The notes: a model not told the origin generated them from the letters alone. Counted from the stretch's first letter, positions 7,489 to 14,914 are shown. The stretch: DNA of 15,010 nucleotides from an uncultured Clostridia bacterium (GCA_944393165.1 CALXZF010000079.1:1-15010), one strand, 5' to 3'. Numbers and translations are program-made.

Positions 7489-8158
7489 ACCCACCTTTTT
7501 TATCATCTCTTATAATATTGCCTTTTTCAATTTGAATAACTCTCTTCTTCATTCTATCTACTATATCTTTAGCATGTGTTGCTACTACAACTGTTGTTCC
7601 TCTAGCATTAATATCATTTAATAAAGTCATAATTTCCCATGCAGTATCTGGGTCCAAGTTTCCAGTAGGCTCATCTGCAATAATCATAGAAGGATTATTA
7701 ACCAAAGCTCTTGCCAAAGCAACTCTTTGTTGCTCACCACCAGAAAGCTCATTTGGATATACTTTAGCTTTATCACTTAATCCAACTAAAGATAATACCA
7801 TTGGAACTTGTCTTCTAATATGCTTTGGTGTAGATCTTACAATATACATCGCATATGCCACATTGTCATATACTGTTCTGTCTGGCAACAACCTAAAGTC
7901 TTGAAACACAACTCCCATACTTCTTCTTAAATATGGAACTCTTTTAGGTTTTAAAAATGTAGTATCTTTTCCATTTATTATAATATGGCCTGATGTAGGC
8001 TCTTCTTCTTTCAAAATAAGTTTTATTAAAGTTGATTTTCCAGAGCCTGAACTTCCTACCAAGAAAGCAAACTCTCCCTTATCTATTTTAAAATTAGCAT
8101 TGTGAACAGCTTCTGTTCCTGTATCATATTTTTTAGTTACATTCCTAAACTCAATCAT
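7472..8158 (-). CDS. ftsE: Cell-division ATP-binding protein FtsE
   Basis: Cytoplasmic ATPase of the FtsEX complex, 228 residues, normal for the family. Seen: Walker A GSSGSGKST at 35-43, Q-loop VFQD with Gln86, ABC signature LSGGEQQ at 138-144, Walker B MIIADEP at 158-164 and the switch His195 in ATHAKD. The ending is a short charged tail. The ribosome site AAAGGAG lies close before the ATG at 8158. It is the first gene of the set, placed behind its own promoter, with ftsX overlapping its 3' end. In Firmicutes the complex activates CwlO/PcsB-type hydrolases in elongation or division; two hydrolases of that type follow. Confidence 0.97.
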   Translation of the reverse strand: MIEFRNVTKKYDTGTEAVHNANFKIDKGEFAFLVGSSGSGKSTLIKLILKEEEPTSGHIIINGKDTTFLKPKRVPYLRRSMGVVFQDFRLLPDRTVYDNVAYAMYIVRSTPKHIRRQVPMVLSLVGLSDKAKVYPNELSGGEQQRVALARALVNNPSMIIADEPTGNLDPDTAWEIMTLLNDINARGTTVVVATHAKDIVDRMKKRVIQIEKGNIIRDDKKGGYDSEI

Positions 8159-8192
8159 ATTAATCTCCTTTTGTCTAGCAATTTACTTTTAT

Positions 8193-8221
8193 ATCATAAC
8201 AATAAAAAAAAATATTTGCAA
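8193..8221 (-). promoter_or_regulatory. Promoter of the ftsE-ftsX-M23 set
   Basis: On the minus strand TTGCAA (8221-8216), a 17 nt spacer holding nine T in a row, and TATGAT (8198-8193) preceded by TGT, that is, an extended -10. The start point would be about 8186, some 28 nt before the ftsE ATG. An upstream terminator hairpin separates it from the transketolase genes. Confidence 0.75.
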
Positions 8222-8236
8222 TACTTTTTTTAACAA

Positions 8237-8279
8237 AAAACAACATAAATTTTTCTATAAGAATTATTTATGTTGTTTT
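8237..8279. terminator. Intrinsic terminator between transketolase and ftsE
   Basis: A perfect 14 bp stem (8237-8250 with 8266-8279) closes a 15 nt loop that can itself pair TTCT with AGAA. On the minus strand it continues into a run of U, so it should end transcripts arriving from the transketolase genes. It also has T on the plus side, so it could work both ways. Confidence 0.8.
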
Positions 8280-8325
8280 AACTTAAAATTCCTCTAAATT
8301 CCTCATTTTTTCTACTACACCAGAA

Positions 8326-8620
8326 ACTTGGGCTAAATAAAATCAGCAGTAGTACGCATCAAGATATATTAATAAAATGAAGTAGATTATATATTTTTGA
8401 TTTTTATTTCCGTCCCCCAACTGCAAACAAACTGTAGTAAAAATTACAATCTTCAACCTTTAAGAAAAATAAATTTTTCTTAAAGAGTAATTTTTCCACA
8501 GTTTGTAAATTGTTGGTCCCCACCTTAAGACTTCAATAAAAATAAAAAATATATAATCTACTTCATAAGCAAATATAGTTTTGAATTTTGTGTACTATTG
8601 CCAGTTTGTTTAGCCCAAGT
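8326..8620. repeat. Large nested intergenic hairpin element, copy 2 (295 bp)
   Basis: The stretch between the transketolase stop and the terminator folds almost end to end. Stems from outside in: 12 bp perfect (8326-8337 with 8609-8620); 10 bp with one wobble (8346-8355 with 8592-8601); 31 of 32 bp (8377-8408 with 8535-8566), the first 22 perfect; CCAAC/GTTGG; ACAAACTGT/ACAGTTTGT (8427-8435 with 8498-8506); AAAAATTAC/GTAATTTTT; and an 11 bp apical hairpin at about 8459-8484. Unpaired G/C-rich strands (CCGTCCCCC and CCCCACCTTAAG on the plus strand) flank the inner stems. Read on the minus strand, the core matches the element at 3881-4016 block by block. The outer two stems have no counterpart there. 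No ORF lies inside. It ends one base from the transketolase stop codon. Confidence 0.85.
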
Positions 8621-8621
8621 A

Positions 8622-9551
8622 TTAATTCAAAACTTTGTTTACAATAGCCACACTGTCTATCTTAAAATATTTTAATAGTTCTTCTGCTTTTCCGCTTCTT
8701 CCAAAGCAATCTGGAACACCCATTTTTTCAACTTTTGCTGGATACTCTTCAGCTAATACATCACATACTGCTGTTCCAAGGCCACCAATTATGCTGTGGT
8801 CTTCTACTGTAATTATTTTCTTTGTCTCTTTAGCACACTTTATAATTAATTCTTTATCTATTGGCTTTATAGTATGAATATCTATTACCCTTACATCCAC
8901 ACCATTTTCCTTTAAAATCTCTTGAGCTTTTAATGCCTCAGATACTGTTACCCCTGTTGCAATAATGCTTGCATCTTTTCCATTTCCATGTTGTATTCCT
9001 TTGCCGATTTCAAATTCATTATTAACATCATATATAATTGGAGTCGCCATTCTGCATAATCTTAAATAAACTGGTCCTTTTATTTTAGAAATTTCTCTAA
9101 CAGCCCATTTGGTTTGAATATCATCAGATGTACTAATTACAGTCATATTAGGAAGTCCTCTCATAAGTCCTATATCTTCTAACATTTGGTGAGTTGCCCC
9201 GTCCTCGCCAACAGTGATTCCAGCATGTGTTGCGCAAATTTTCACATTTAAATTTGGATATGCTATGCTATTTCGTATTTGCTCATATGCTCTTCCTGCT
9301 GCAAAAACTGCAAATGTGCTCGCATATGGTATTTTACCAAATGTAGAAAGTCCTGCTGCTATTCCCATTAGATTTTGCTCTGCAATTCCAACATTTATAA
9401 ATCTATCTGGGAATTTATCAGCAAAAAGTCTTGTTTTAGTTGCAGTTGATAAATCTGCATCAAGTACTACTATATTTTCATTTTCTTCTCCTAACTTTAC
9501 TAGTTCTTCTCCATAACTTTGCCTTGTAGCAATTTTTTTATCCATATTCAT
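8622..9551 (-). CDS. Transketolase, C-terminal subunit (pyrimidine-binding and C-terminal domains)
   Basis: Second half of a split thiamine-diphosphate transketolase, 309 residues; it must pair with the N-terminal subunit encoded just upstream. Transketolase moves two-carbon units between sugar phosphates in the non-oxidative pentose phosphate pathway. Seen: VVLDADLSTATKTRLF, the GIAEQNLMGIAAGLSTFGKIPYAST block with the conserved Glu of the cofactor-activating contact, the THAGITVGEDGATHQ loop, then a C-terminal domain from about residue 190 (VEDHSIIGGLGTAV). The ATG at 9551 has GAAAGGA 10 nt upstream. The DXP synthase and pyruvate dehydrogenase E1-beta families are related, but the neighbour subunit and the HQ loop favour transketolase. 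The hairpin element begins one base after the stop codon. Confidence 0.94.
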   Translation of the reverse strand: MNMDKKIATRQSYGEELVKLGEENENIVVLDADLSTATKTRLFADKFPDRFINVGIAEQNLMGIAAGLSTFGKIPYASTFAVFAAGRAYEQIRNSIAYPNLNVKICATHAGITVGEDGATHQMLEDIGLMRGLPNMTVISTSDDIQTKWAVREISKIKGPVYLRLCRMATPIIYDVNNEFEIGKGIQHGNGKDASIIATGVTVSEALKAQEILKENGVDVRVIDIHTIKPIDKELIIKCAKETKKIITVEDHSIIGGLGTAVCDVLAEEYPAKVEKMGVPDCFGRSGKAEELLKYFKIDSVAIVNKVLN

Positions 9552-9580
9552 TTTTCAACATTCCTTTCAATTATTTTTGC

Positions 9581-9625
9581 AAAACATGTACTTCTTAAGC
9601 ATATCTAGCATGTATAACATGTTTT
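9581..9625. other. Hairpin in the gap between the transketolase subunits
   Basis: A 9 bp perfect inverted repeat, AAAACATGT (9581-9589) and ACATGTTTT (9617-9625), encloses 27 nt. It lies 30 nt before the start of the C-terminal subunit gene, whose ribosome site is at about 9563-9570. Gaps this long (111 bp) are unusual between two subunits of one enzyme. No convincing second promoter is seen; the hairpin may tune the ratio of the subunits. Confidence 0.35.
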
Positions 9626-9662
9626 ATTATTCAGTTATTACATAATATATAAATACAGCTAT

Positions 9663-10496
9663 TTACTCTAGCTCTGCGCTATTAAGTTCATCCATTGCTC
9701 TTAAATACTCTTCTTCACTAGGTGCTTTTCCATGCCATTCTACATGGTTCTCCATAAAAGATACACCTTTTCCTTTTATTGTTTTCGCAATTATAATTGT
9801 AGGTTTTCCTTTTGTTTGTTTTGCTGTTGTAAACGCATCTATAAGACTGTCTATGTTATGTCCATTTACAGTAATAGTATTAAATCCAAAACTTTGGAAT
9901 TTTTCTGTTATATTATTCATTCCTCCTACTGTGTCAATATCTCCGTCTATTTGTAAATTATTATTATCTAGTATCACACAAAGGTTATCGAGCTTATATT
10001 TGCTAGCACACACTAACGCTTCCCAAACTTGTCCTTCTTCAATTTCTCCGTCTCCCAAAATGCAATATATCCTGCACCCTGCATCATCCATTTTTGATGC
10101 AATAGCCATTCCAACTGCTGCTGAAATTCCTTGCCCTAAAGAGCCTGTTGTCATATCCACTCCAGGAACTTTGTTCATATCTGGGTGACCTTGTAAGTTA
10201 CTTCCTGTTTTTCTAAATGTTTTCAATAACTCTTTGTCAAAATACCCTTTTTGTGCAAGAATACTATATAGAGCTGCAACAGCATGTCCTTTTGATAACA
10301 CTAACCTATCTCTGTTTGGATCATTTGGCTTTTTAGAATCAATATTCATTTGATTAAAATATAGTACTGTTAGTATATCAGCGCAAGATAGCGCCCCTCC
10401 TGGATGTCCAGACTTTGCGCTATACACCTCTTCTATTATTCCTTTTCTTACTTCAATTGCTATTTTGTTTAGAGCTTCAACTTTTGTTATTTTCAT
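9663..10496 (-). CDS. Transketolase, N-terminal subunit (diphosphate-binding domain)
   Basis: First half of a split transketolase, 277 residues from the ATG at 10496. Seen: SGHPGGALSCADILTVLYF at 29-47, LSKGHAVAALY at 67-77, GHPDMNKVPGVDMTTGSLGQG at about 103-123, and the cofactor magnesium motif GDG (148-150) to NNN (178-180) with EIEEGQVWEA between. All are intact. An AAAGGA site lies 9 nt before this ATG; an in-frame TTG at 10529 has no good site and would add 11 residues of unlikely sequence. The C-terminal subunit follows 111 bp downstream on the same strand, so both come from one transcript. Its own 5' region (10497-10689) holds a folded leader. Confidence 0.95.
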   Translation of the reverse strand: MKITKVEALNKIAIEVRKGIIEEVYSAKSGHPGGALSCADILTVLYFNQMNIDSKKPNDPNRDRLVLSKGHAVAALYSILAQKGYFDKELLKTFRKTGSNLQGHPDMNKVPGVDMTTGSLGQGISAAVGMAIASKMDDAGCRIYCILGDGEIEEGQVWEALVCASKYKLDNLCVILDNNNLQIDGDIDTVGGMNNITEKFQSFGFNTITVNGHNIDSLIDAFTTAKQTKGKPTIIIAKTIKGKGVSFMENHVEWHGKAPSEEEYLRAMDELNSAELE

Positions 10497-10530
10497 TGTT
10501 TCCAATCCTTTCCTTAAGTTTTTTTCCAAA

Positions 10531-10626
10531 CCTAATATTTTTTTATTACAACAAGGAGATTATCCTTTTTTGTTGTTCTTGTCACTCAATAGAAAATGAG
10601 AAATTTTCTATACAATAAAAATTAGG
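10531..10626 (-). other. Folded leader upstream of the transketolase genes (three-way junction)
   Basis: An outer stem CCTAAT/ATTAGG (10531-10536 with 10621-10626), extended by T-rich/A-rich pairing, encloses two hairpins: ACAACAA/TTGTTGT plus GGA/TCC (10548-10576) and a perfect 8 bp TAGAAAAT/ATTTTCTA with a 5 nt loop (10590-10610). It does not match any riboswitch class I can recognise. It may be an attenuator, a processing site, or part of the 3' end of the upstream gene. Confidence 0.4.
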
Positions 10627-10664
10627 AATAGATTATAATTTTTTATAAAAATATAATCTATCCC
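10625..10664 (-). terminator. Terminator-like hairpin after the UPF0182 gene
   Basis: ATAGATTATA (10628-10637) pairs perfectly with TATAATCTAT (10652-10661); GG/CC pairs close the base past one mismatch, and the A/T-rich top can extend the stem. On the minus strand it is followed by TAATTTTTATT, so it can end transcription from ftsY and the UPF0182 gene. The stem is weak apart from its base. Confidence 0.6.
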
Positions 10665-10689
10665 TCCTTTTTTAATAAATCTTTTACAT

Positions 10690-13599
10690 TTATTGTACCA
10701 CTTCATTCGCTAAAATATTACTGTCAATTATTTCATTTGAAATATCATTTGTTAAAATATTATTTTGCATTTCATCTTCTTTTTCTTCTTCAGCCACTAT
10801 TTCTAATTGGTCTATTAACTCTTGAAGTCTTTGTATATCTTTTCCTATCATTTCATAATCTGAATTTGAAGTAGATTCTTTCAAATTATTATTTGCTTTT
10901 ATTACTGCTTGTACCAAATCATCTACACTATCTGTATTTTCCACTTCAATATTTACTGCATATTGAGAAACTAAATTTCTTAAAGCTTCATCTAAGTTAT
11001 CTCCAATAGCCACTTTATTTCCTGATGCAACAATTACTTTTCTTAAAGTTGGCACAGAATCTTCTTCATTTATATATTCTTGATATACTGGCTCAACATA
11101 AAGAAGAGTATTATCAAGTGGAACTATAATCATATTTTTTGTAATTCTTGTACCTGTAACATTTAAAGATTCAAGCTCACTAGATATATCTTCATCTTGT
11201 TCAATTTGTGTGTCTAATTGCATTGGTCCTAAAATATTACTGTCTGAAGCAAATTTATATATAGTAAGATTTGGAACTCCACCTTCATATGTTGCAACCA
11301 TATATGATGTTATATTTTGTTTTTCAGTTGGTGTAAATGGTATAACCAATCCAAGTTTGCTCTCACTAGAATCAACAGTTTTTACCACTGTATAGTATGG
11401 TTCTATATCAACACCAGTTTTTGTAGATACTCTACCTGTATTATGTGTAGCAACATCCCATACATCATCGCCTCTATATAATACATCGGGTTGAATGTCA
11501 TGGTATCTTTGTACTATTTCAGCTTGAATATTATATAAAAATTCTGGATATATGAACTGGCTACTTATATCACTAGGTATTTGTTCATCTTTATCGACAA
11601 ATAAATCTGGATATATTTTTTCATACGCACTTGCTATAGGGTCTGATATATCTGTTATATAAAATTTGATTGTTCCGTCATATGCATTTATTAAAACTTT
11701 AACTGAGTTTCTAATATAATTTAATTCCAATTTGTTTAATGTGTCAAGTTGAATTGTAGTTTTTTGTGAATATGGATAATTATTTGATGTTGTATATGCA
11801 TCAAGTACCCATATGAGCTCTCCGTCGTCATTAACTACCATGTAAGGACTTTCATCATATAGCAAATATGGCATTAATGTTTTAGCTCTTTCTATTATAT
11901 TTCTGTTTGTTAATATTTTGCTATCACTGTTTACATTAGATGAGAAAGCCAAATTCAAATCTCCCTCTTTTATTCCTAATATAAATCTATCAATAAAGTT
12001 TAGGCTTAATCCTGCATCTCCTTCATATACATTTTCTGCATTTGTAGTACTAGATGCTGGATAATCAAATTCTTTTCTATTCTTGCTATTTGTTACAACA
12101 TTATTGTTTGTTTGTAAACCAAAATAAATTCTAGGTTCTTTAACTGCGACTAAGTCTGTATCTGCAGTATTGAAATTCTTTTGTAATTTCAAAAGATTTC
12201 CATTACTATCTGTTTCTGTTGCAGATGTAAGTACTATGCCATATCCATGAGTATATTCATATGTTTGATTATTATATGTTCCATTTTCGTTTGAAATTTC
12301 TCTTGGCGAAACATATGCCAAATATTGCTTGCCGTCCACTCTATAACTTGATATTTTAGCTGTGTCATAAGTATAGTAACCTTTTTCAGTTTGTACTGTA
12401 TTTAAATCTTTTAAAACAGTTGCTTTATCCACAATGACAATATTATCAATAGTTTCTGTATACTCTTTTAGCATGTCTTCTGTTACGGTTTCTCCGCCAT
12501 TTTCTATAGTAAATACATTTGCATTAATTCCATATGCTTCTTTAGTATAGGTTATATTATTTTGAATATTATTTTCTTCTCTATCTAATTCATTTGGTGT
12601 TACAAATATTGCTTGGAACAAGGCCATAACAATTAATAAAATAATTAGATAAACTGGTACAACAAATACCCACATAATAACTTTTTTATTTTTTCCATTA
12701 TTAAATGCTCGTATTGCCATAAATACTGATAATATGATTAGTATTGGAAGGATTCTATATCCCCATAGTTTAATTGTGATATCAGTTACTCCTGCACCAT
12801 AAATTGAATATGTTGTATCTTCTTGTAAATTCAAAAATCTATCAAATCCAATATCTTGTGTTTTTAGTAATACAAAACCTGCAATTAATATAGCTAGAAT
12901 TTTAATGTTTGTAAATAATTGTTTTAACAATTTGCTTTTCTTTAAAATCTCTCTATCCACACCGTCAAAACAAATGTTAAATACTGCTATATAGTATATT
13001 ACATTATATATAGTTAAGCCAATAACTAGTAAAATAGCATAAATCAACATTGTTTCAATAAATGGTTTTTGAAACATAAAATAGCCAATATCTAGCCCAA
13101 ATACTGGATCACTTATTTCAAATGATGTAGCATTTGTAAACAACATATATTGATTTAGTATGACTTCTGAAGTAAATGCACTTACAATTACTGAAATTAT
13201 AAACGAAATTGATTTATTTGGAAGCTTAGGCATCTTTATTTTTTCATTTTCGAAAAATGGTTTTAACGCTTTTTTAATCCTATTATTATTTAAATAAATT
13301 ACAATAAATAGGAAAATAAAATTAATGCCAAAAGTTATAGCTGTATAATTAACATTTTGCCAGAATATACTTACATATTCTTCACCAATTTCTAAAATCT
13401 CTAGGTATTCTCCTCTATAAATAATATACCCAATTATTAATACTAACAGTATAAAAAGTAGAACAATGTACATTCTTTTTTTGTTCTTCTTGCTCTCTTT
13501 TTTGTTATTTGAGTCAATTTTAATATTTGAATTATTTTCTTTCATGTTCTCTTTTTTATTATTTGGGTCAATTTCCATTTTTGCATTATTTTCTTCCAT
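10690..13599 (-). CDS. UPF0182 family integral membrane protein
   Basis: A 969-residue membrane protein of the UPF0182 family; its function is not known. Order: a charged, Asn/Lys-rich cytoplasmic tail (1-42) made of two imperfect copies of a segment (EIDPNNKKENMKENN and KIDSNNKKESKKNKK), about seven membrane segments between residues 43 and 335, then a large extracellular part of some 600 residues that holds conserved family stretches such as YTHGYGIVLT and ESPYMVVNDDGELIW, and an acidic C-terminal tail rich in Glu, Asn and Ile. Length is usual for the family (about 900-1000). The AAGGAGG site overlaps the ftsY stop and lies 10 nt before the ATG; the two genes are 15 bp apart, so they form an operon. 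A hairpin terminator follows. Confidence 0.93.
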   Translation of the reverse strand: MEENNAKMEIDPNNKKENMKENNSNIKIDSNNKKESKKNKKRMYIVLLFILLVLIIGYIIYRGEYLEILEIGEEYVSIFWQNVNYTAITFGINFIFLFIVIYLNNNRIKKALKPFFENEKIKMPKLPNKSISFIISVIVSAFTSEVILNQYMLFTNATSFEISDPVFGLDIGYFMFQKPFIETMLIYAILLVIGLTIYNVIYYIAVFNICFDGVDREILKKSKLLKQLFTNIKILAILIAGFVLLKTQDIGFDRFLNLQEDTTYSIYGAGVTDITIKLWGYRILPILIILSVFMAIRAFNNGKNKKVIMWVFVVPVYLIILLIVMALFQAIFVTPNELDREENNIQNNITYTKEAYGINANVFTIENGGETVTEDMLKEYTETIDNIVIVDKATVLKDLNTVQTEKGYYTYDTAKISSYRVDGKQYLAYVSPREISNENGTYNNQTYEYTHGYGIVLTSATETDSNGNLLKLQKNFNTADTDLVAVKEPRIYFGLQTNNNVVTNSKNRKEFDYPASSTTNAENVYEGDAGLSLNFIDRFILGIKEGDLNLAFSSNVNSDSKILTNRNIIERAKTLMPYLLYDESPYMVVNDDGELIWVLDAYTTSNNYPYSQKTTIQLDTLNKLELNYIRNSVKVLINAYDGTIKFYITDISDPIASAYEKIYPDLFVDKDEQIPSDISSQFIYPEFLYNIQAEIVQRYHDIQPDVLYRGDDVWDVATHNTGRVSTKTGVDIEPYYTVVKTVDSSESKLGLVIPFTPTEKQNITSYMVATYEGGVPNLTIYKFASDSNILGPMQLDTQIEQDEDISSELESLNVTGTRITKNMIIVPLDNTLLYVEPVYQEYINEEDSVPTLRKVIVASGNKVAIGDNLDEALRNLVSQYAVNIEVENTDSVDDLVQAVIKANNNLKESTSNSDYEMIGKDIQRLQELIDQLEIVAEEEKEDEMQNNILTNDISNEIIDSNILANEVVQ

Positions 13600-13614
13600 T
13601 AGACTCGTCCCTCC

Positions 13615-14520
13615 TTAAATTAAGGCCTTTACAAAATCTTCACTATTAAATACTTCCATATCATCTATTTGTTCTCCAACGCCAATAAACTTCACTGGCA
13701 TTTTGTTTTCATTTGCAATTCCAATTACTACCCCGCCTTTTGCTGTTCCGTCAAGCTTTGTAAGTACTAATCCTGTTATATCAACTGTTTCTTTAAATGC
13801 TTTTACTTGACTTATTGCATTTTGACCTGTAGTAGCATCTAAAACCATTAAAACTTCTTTAGACGCATCAGGGAGTTCTTTATCTATAACTTTCTTTATT
13901 TTAATAAGCTCGTCCATTAAATATTTTTTATTGTGTAATCTTCCTGCAGTATCGCAAATTAGTATGTCTGCATTTTGCTGTTTTGTAATCTTTATAGCAT
14001 CAAATACTACAGATGCTGGGTCAACACCTTCATCTCTTTTTACTAATTCACAACCAGCACGATTTGCCCATATTTCCAATTGTTCAACTGCTGCTGCCCT
14101 AAAAGTATCAGCTGCAGCAATTACAACTTTTTTCCCGTCTTTTTTCAATCTATTTGCCATTTTTCCAATTGATGTAGTTTTTCCAACTCCATTTACGCCA
14201 ACAACTAATATAACCGAAGGTTTTGTTTCTAAATGTAAGTTGTTATCAAGAGAATCAAAAATCTCTTTTATTTCTTCTCTTAAAGCATTTTTAACTTCTT
14301 CTGCCTCTTGTAATTTTTCTTTCTTTATTCTATCTCTTAAATTGCTAATTATTTTGGTAGATGTTTCCACTCCAACATCAGACATAATTAATACTTCTTC
14401 TAATTCTTCTAGCAAATCTTCATCTACTTTTCTAAAAGTACTAAAAACATTATTAATTTTTTCTTCAAATGAATTCTTTGTTTTACTTAATCCTTGTTTT
14501 AGCTTGTCAAAAAATCCCAT
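13615..14520 (-). CDS. ftsY: Signal recognition particle receptor FtsY
   Basis: GTPase that docks SRP-bound ribosomes at the membrane, 301 residues. It lacks the long acidic A domain of enterobacteria and starts almost directly with the N domain, as in many Firmicutes; MGFFDKLKQGLSKTKNSF can form a membrane-binding amphipathic helix. Seen: G1 GVNGVGKTT at 108-116, insertion-box DTFRAAAVEQL from 138, G3 DTAGR at 190-194, G4 TKLD at 254-257, G5 GVGEQ at 280-284. All nucleotide-binding motifs are intact. GAGGAGG lies close before the ATG. It is the first gene after a consensus promoter and is followed at 15 bp by the UPF0182 gene. Ffh is excluded by the absence of an M domain. Confidence 0.97.
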   Translation of the reverse strand: MGFFDKLKQGLSKTKNSFEEKINNVFSTFRKVDEDLLEELEEVLIMSDVGVETSTKIISNLRDRIKKEKLQEAEEVKNALREEIKEIFDSLDNNLHLETKPSVILVVGVNGVGKTTSIGKMANRLKKDGKKVVIAAADTFRAAAVEQLEIWANRAGCELVKRDEGVDPASVVFDAIKITKQQNADILICDTAGRLHNKKYLMDELIKIKKVIDKELPDASKEVLMVLDATTGQNAISQVKAFKETVDITGLVLTKLDGTAKGGVVIGIANENKMPVKFIGVGEQIDDMEVFNSEDFVKALI

Positions 14521-14569
14521 TGTATCCTCCTCTGTAATAGAATTTATATTGTCCTATTTAACCATAAAT

Positions 14570-14598
14570 ATTATATTATGTTTGGAAAGTTATGTCAA
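14570..14598 (-). promoter_or_regulatory. Consensus sigma-A promoter of ftsY
   Basis: On the minus strand TTGACA (14598-14593), a 17 nt spacer and TATAAT (14575-14570), both hexamers perfect. The start point would be near 14563, giving a leader of about 43 nt before the ftsY ATG. Confidence 0.9.
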
Positions 14599-14626
14599 TG
14601 TTGTGTGCAAAAAAAATAGGTCTGCT

Positions 14627-14661
14627 AAAAAAATAGGTCTGCCTGCATGTGCAAGCAAACC
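14627..14661 (-). terminator. Intrinsic terminator of the right-edge gene
   Basis: On the minus strand the stem (14661 to 14636) is fully paired for 11-12 bp if two G-U wobbles are counted, with a tiny loop, and is followed by TATTTTTTT (14635-14627). The wobbles pair only in minus-strand RNA. The end of the stem and its T-tract are then repeated at 14610-14625, giving a second GCAGACCTATTTTTT run. Confidence 0.8.
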
Positions 14662-14671
14662 GTTTCGAATT

Positions 14672-14914
14672 TTATGCAACAGTCATTGTTTCCGCTTTCT
14701 GCGAAAAATATTCCTGATGTAAAATCGTAAATGTTGCCAGAAAGCACTTCACAGAACACGCATCCTCAAAATAGAACCTTGTGTAATCTGCACAATCTTC
14801 ATAGTGCAAATTAAACATATCAAATGCATTCTCTCTGAATACTACTGGTCTTGACTTATGGACTGTTACATCATAGCAATCATTATAATTTGCGATTGTT
14901 ATTTTCAAGCCCAA
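14672..14914 (-). CDS. Unrecognised small protein, possibly the tail of an interrupted gene
   Basis: I do not recognise this frame. As listed it begins at a TTG (14914), codes 80 residues, and is soluble-looking, with aromatic residues and four cysteines in its 80 residues (YNDCYDV, YEDCADYTRFYFEDACSVKCF). The coding frame is open 14 codons further upstream (RKFLEDDSTLIVKD) with no ATG, GTG or ribosome site, then meets a TAA at 14959-14957. The same frame continues beyond that stop, with an ATG at 15004 and 15 codons, to the window edge. So either the true start is a weak one downstream of the TAA, or a larger gene has been split by one nonsense codon. A good terminator follows directly, which argues that the region is or was transcribed. 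Its base composition is less A/T-rich than its neighbours, which hints at a different origin. Confidence 0.4.
   Translation of the reverse strand: MGLKITIANYNDCYDVTVHKSRPVVFRENAFDMFNLHYEDCADYTRFYFEDACSVKCFLATFTILHQEYFSQKAETMTVA

Noticed and set aside
8326..8620. Insertion sequence with a transposase
   Set aside because: No reading frame of useful length inside, and no clear target-site duplication at the ends.
10497..10529. Upstream TTG start for the transketolase N-terminal subunit
   Set aside because: No proper ribosome site before the TTG, while an AAAGGA site stands 9 nt before the ATG at 10496, where family homology begins.
13931..14722. 263-codon open frame on the plus strand
   Set aside because: It lies antisense to ftsY, whose GTPase motifs are all intact. 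Its sequence is Ser/Phe/Ile-rich, as reverse complements of A/T-rich genes are, and it runs through the ftsY promoter and the terminator.
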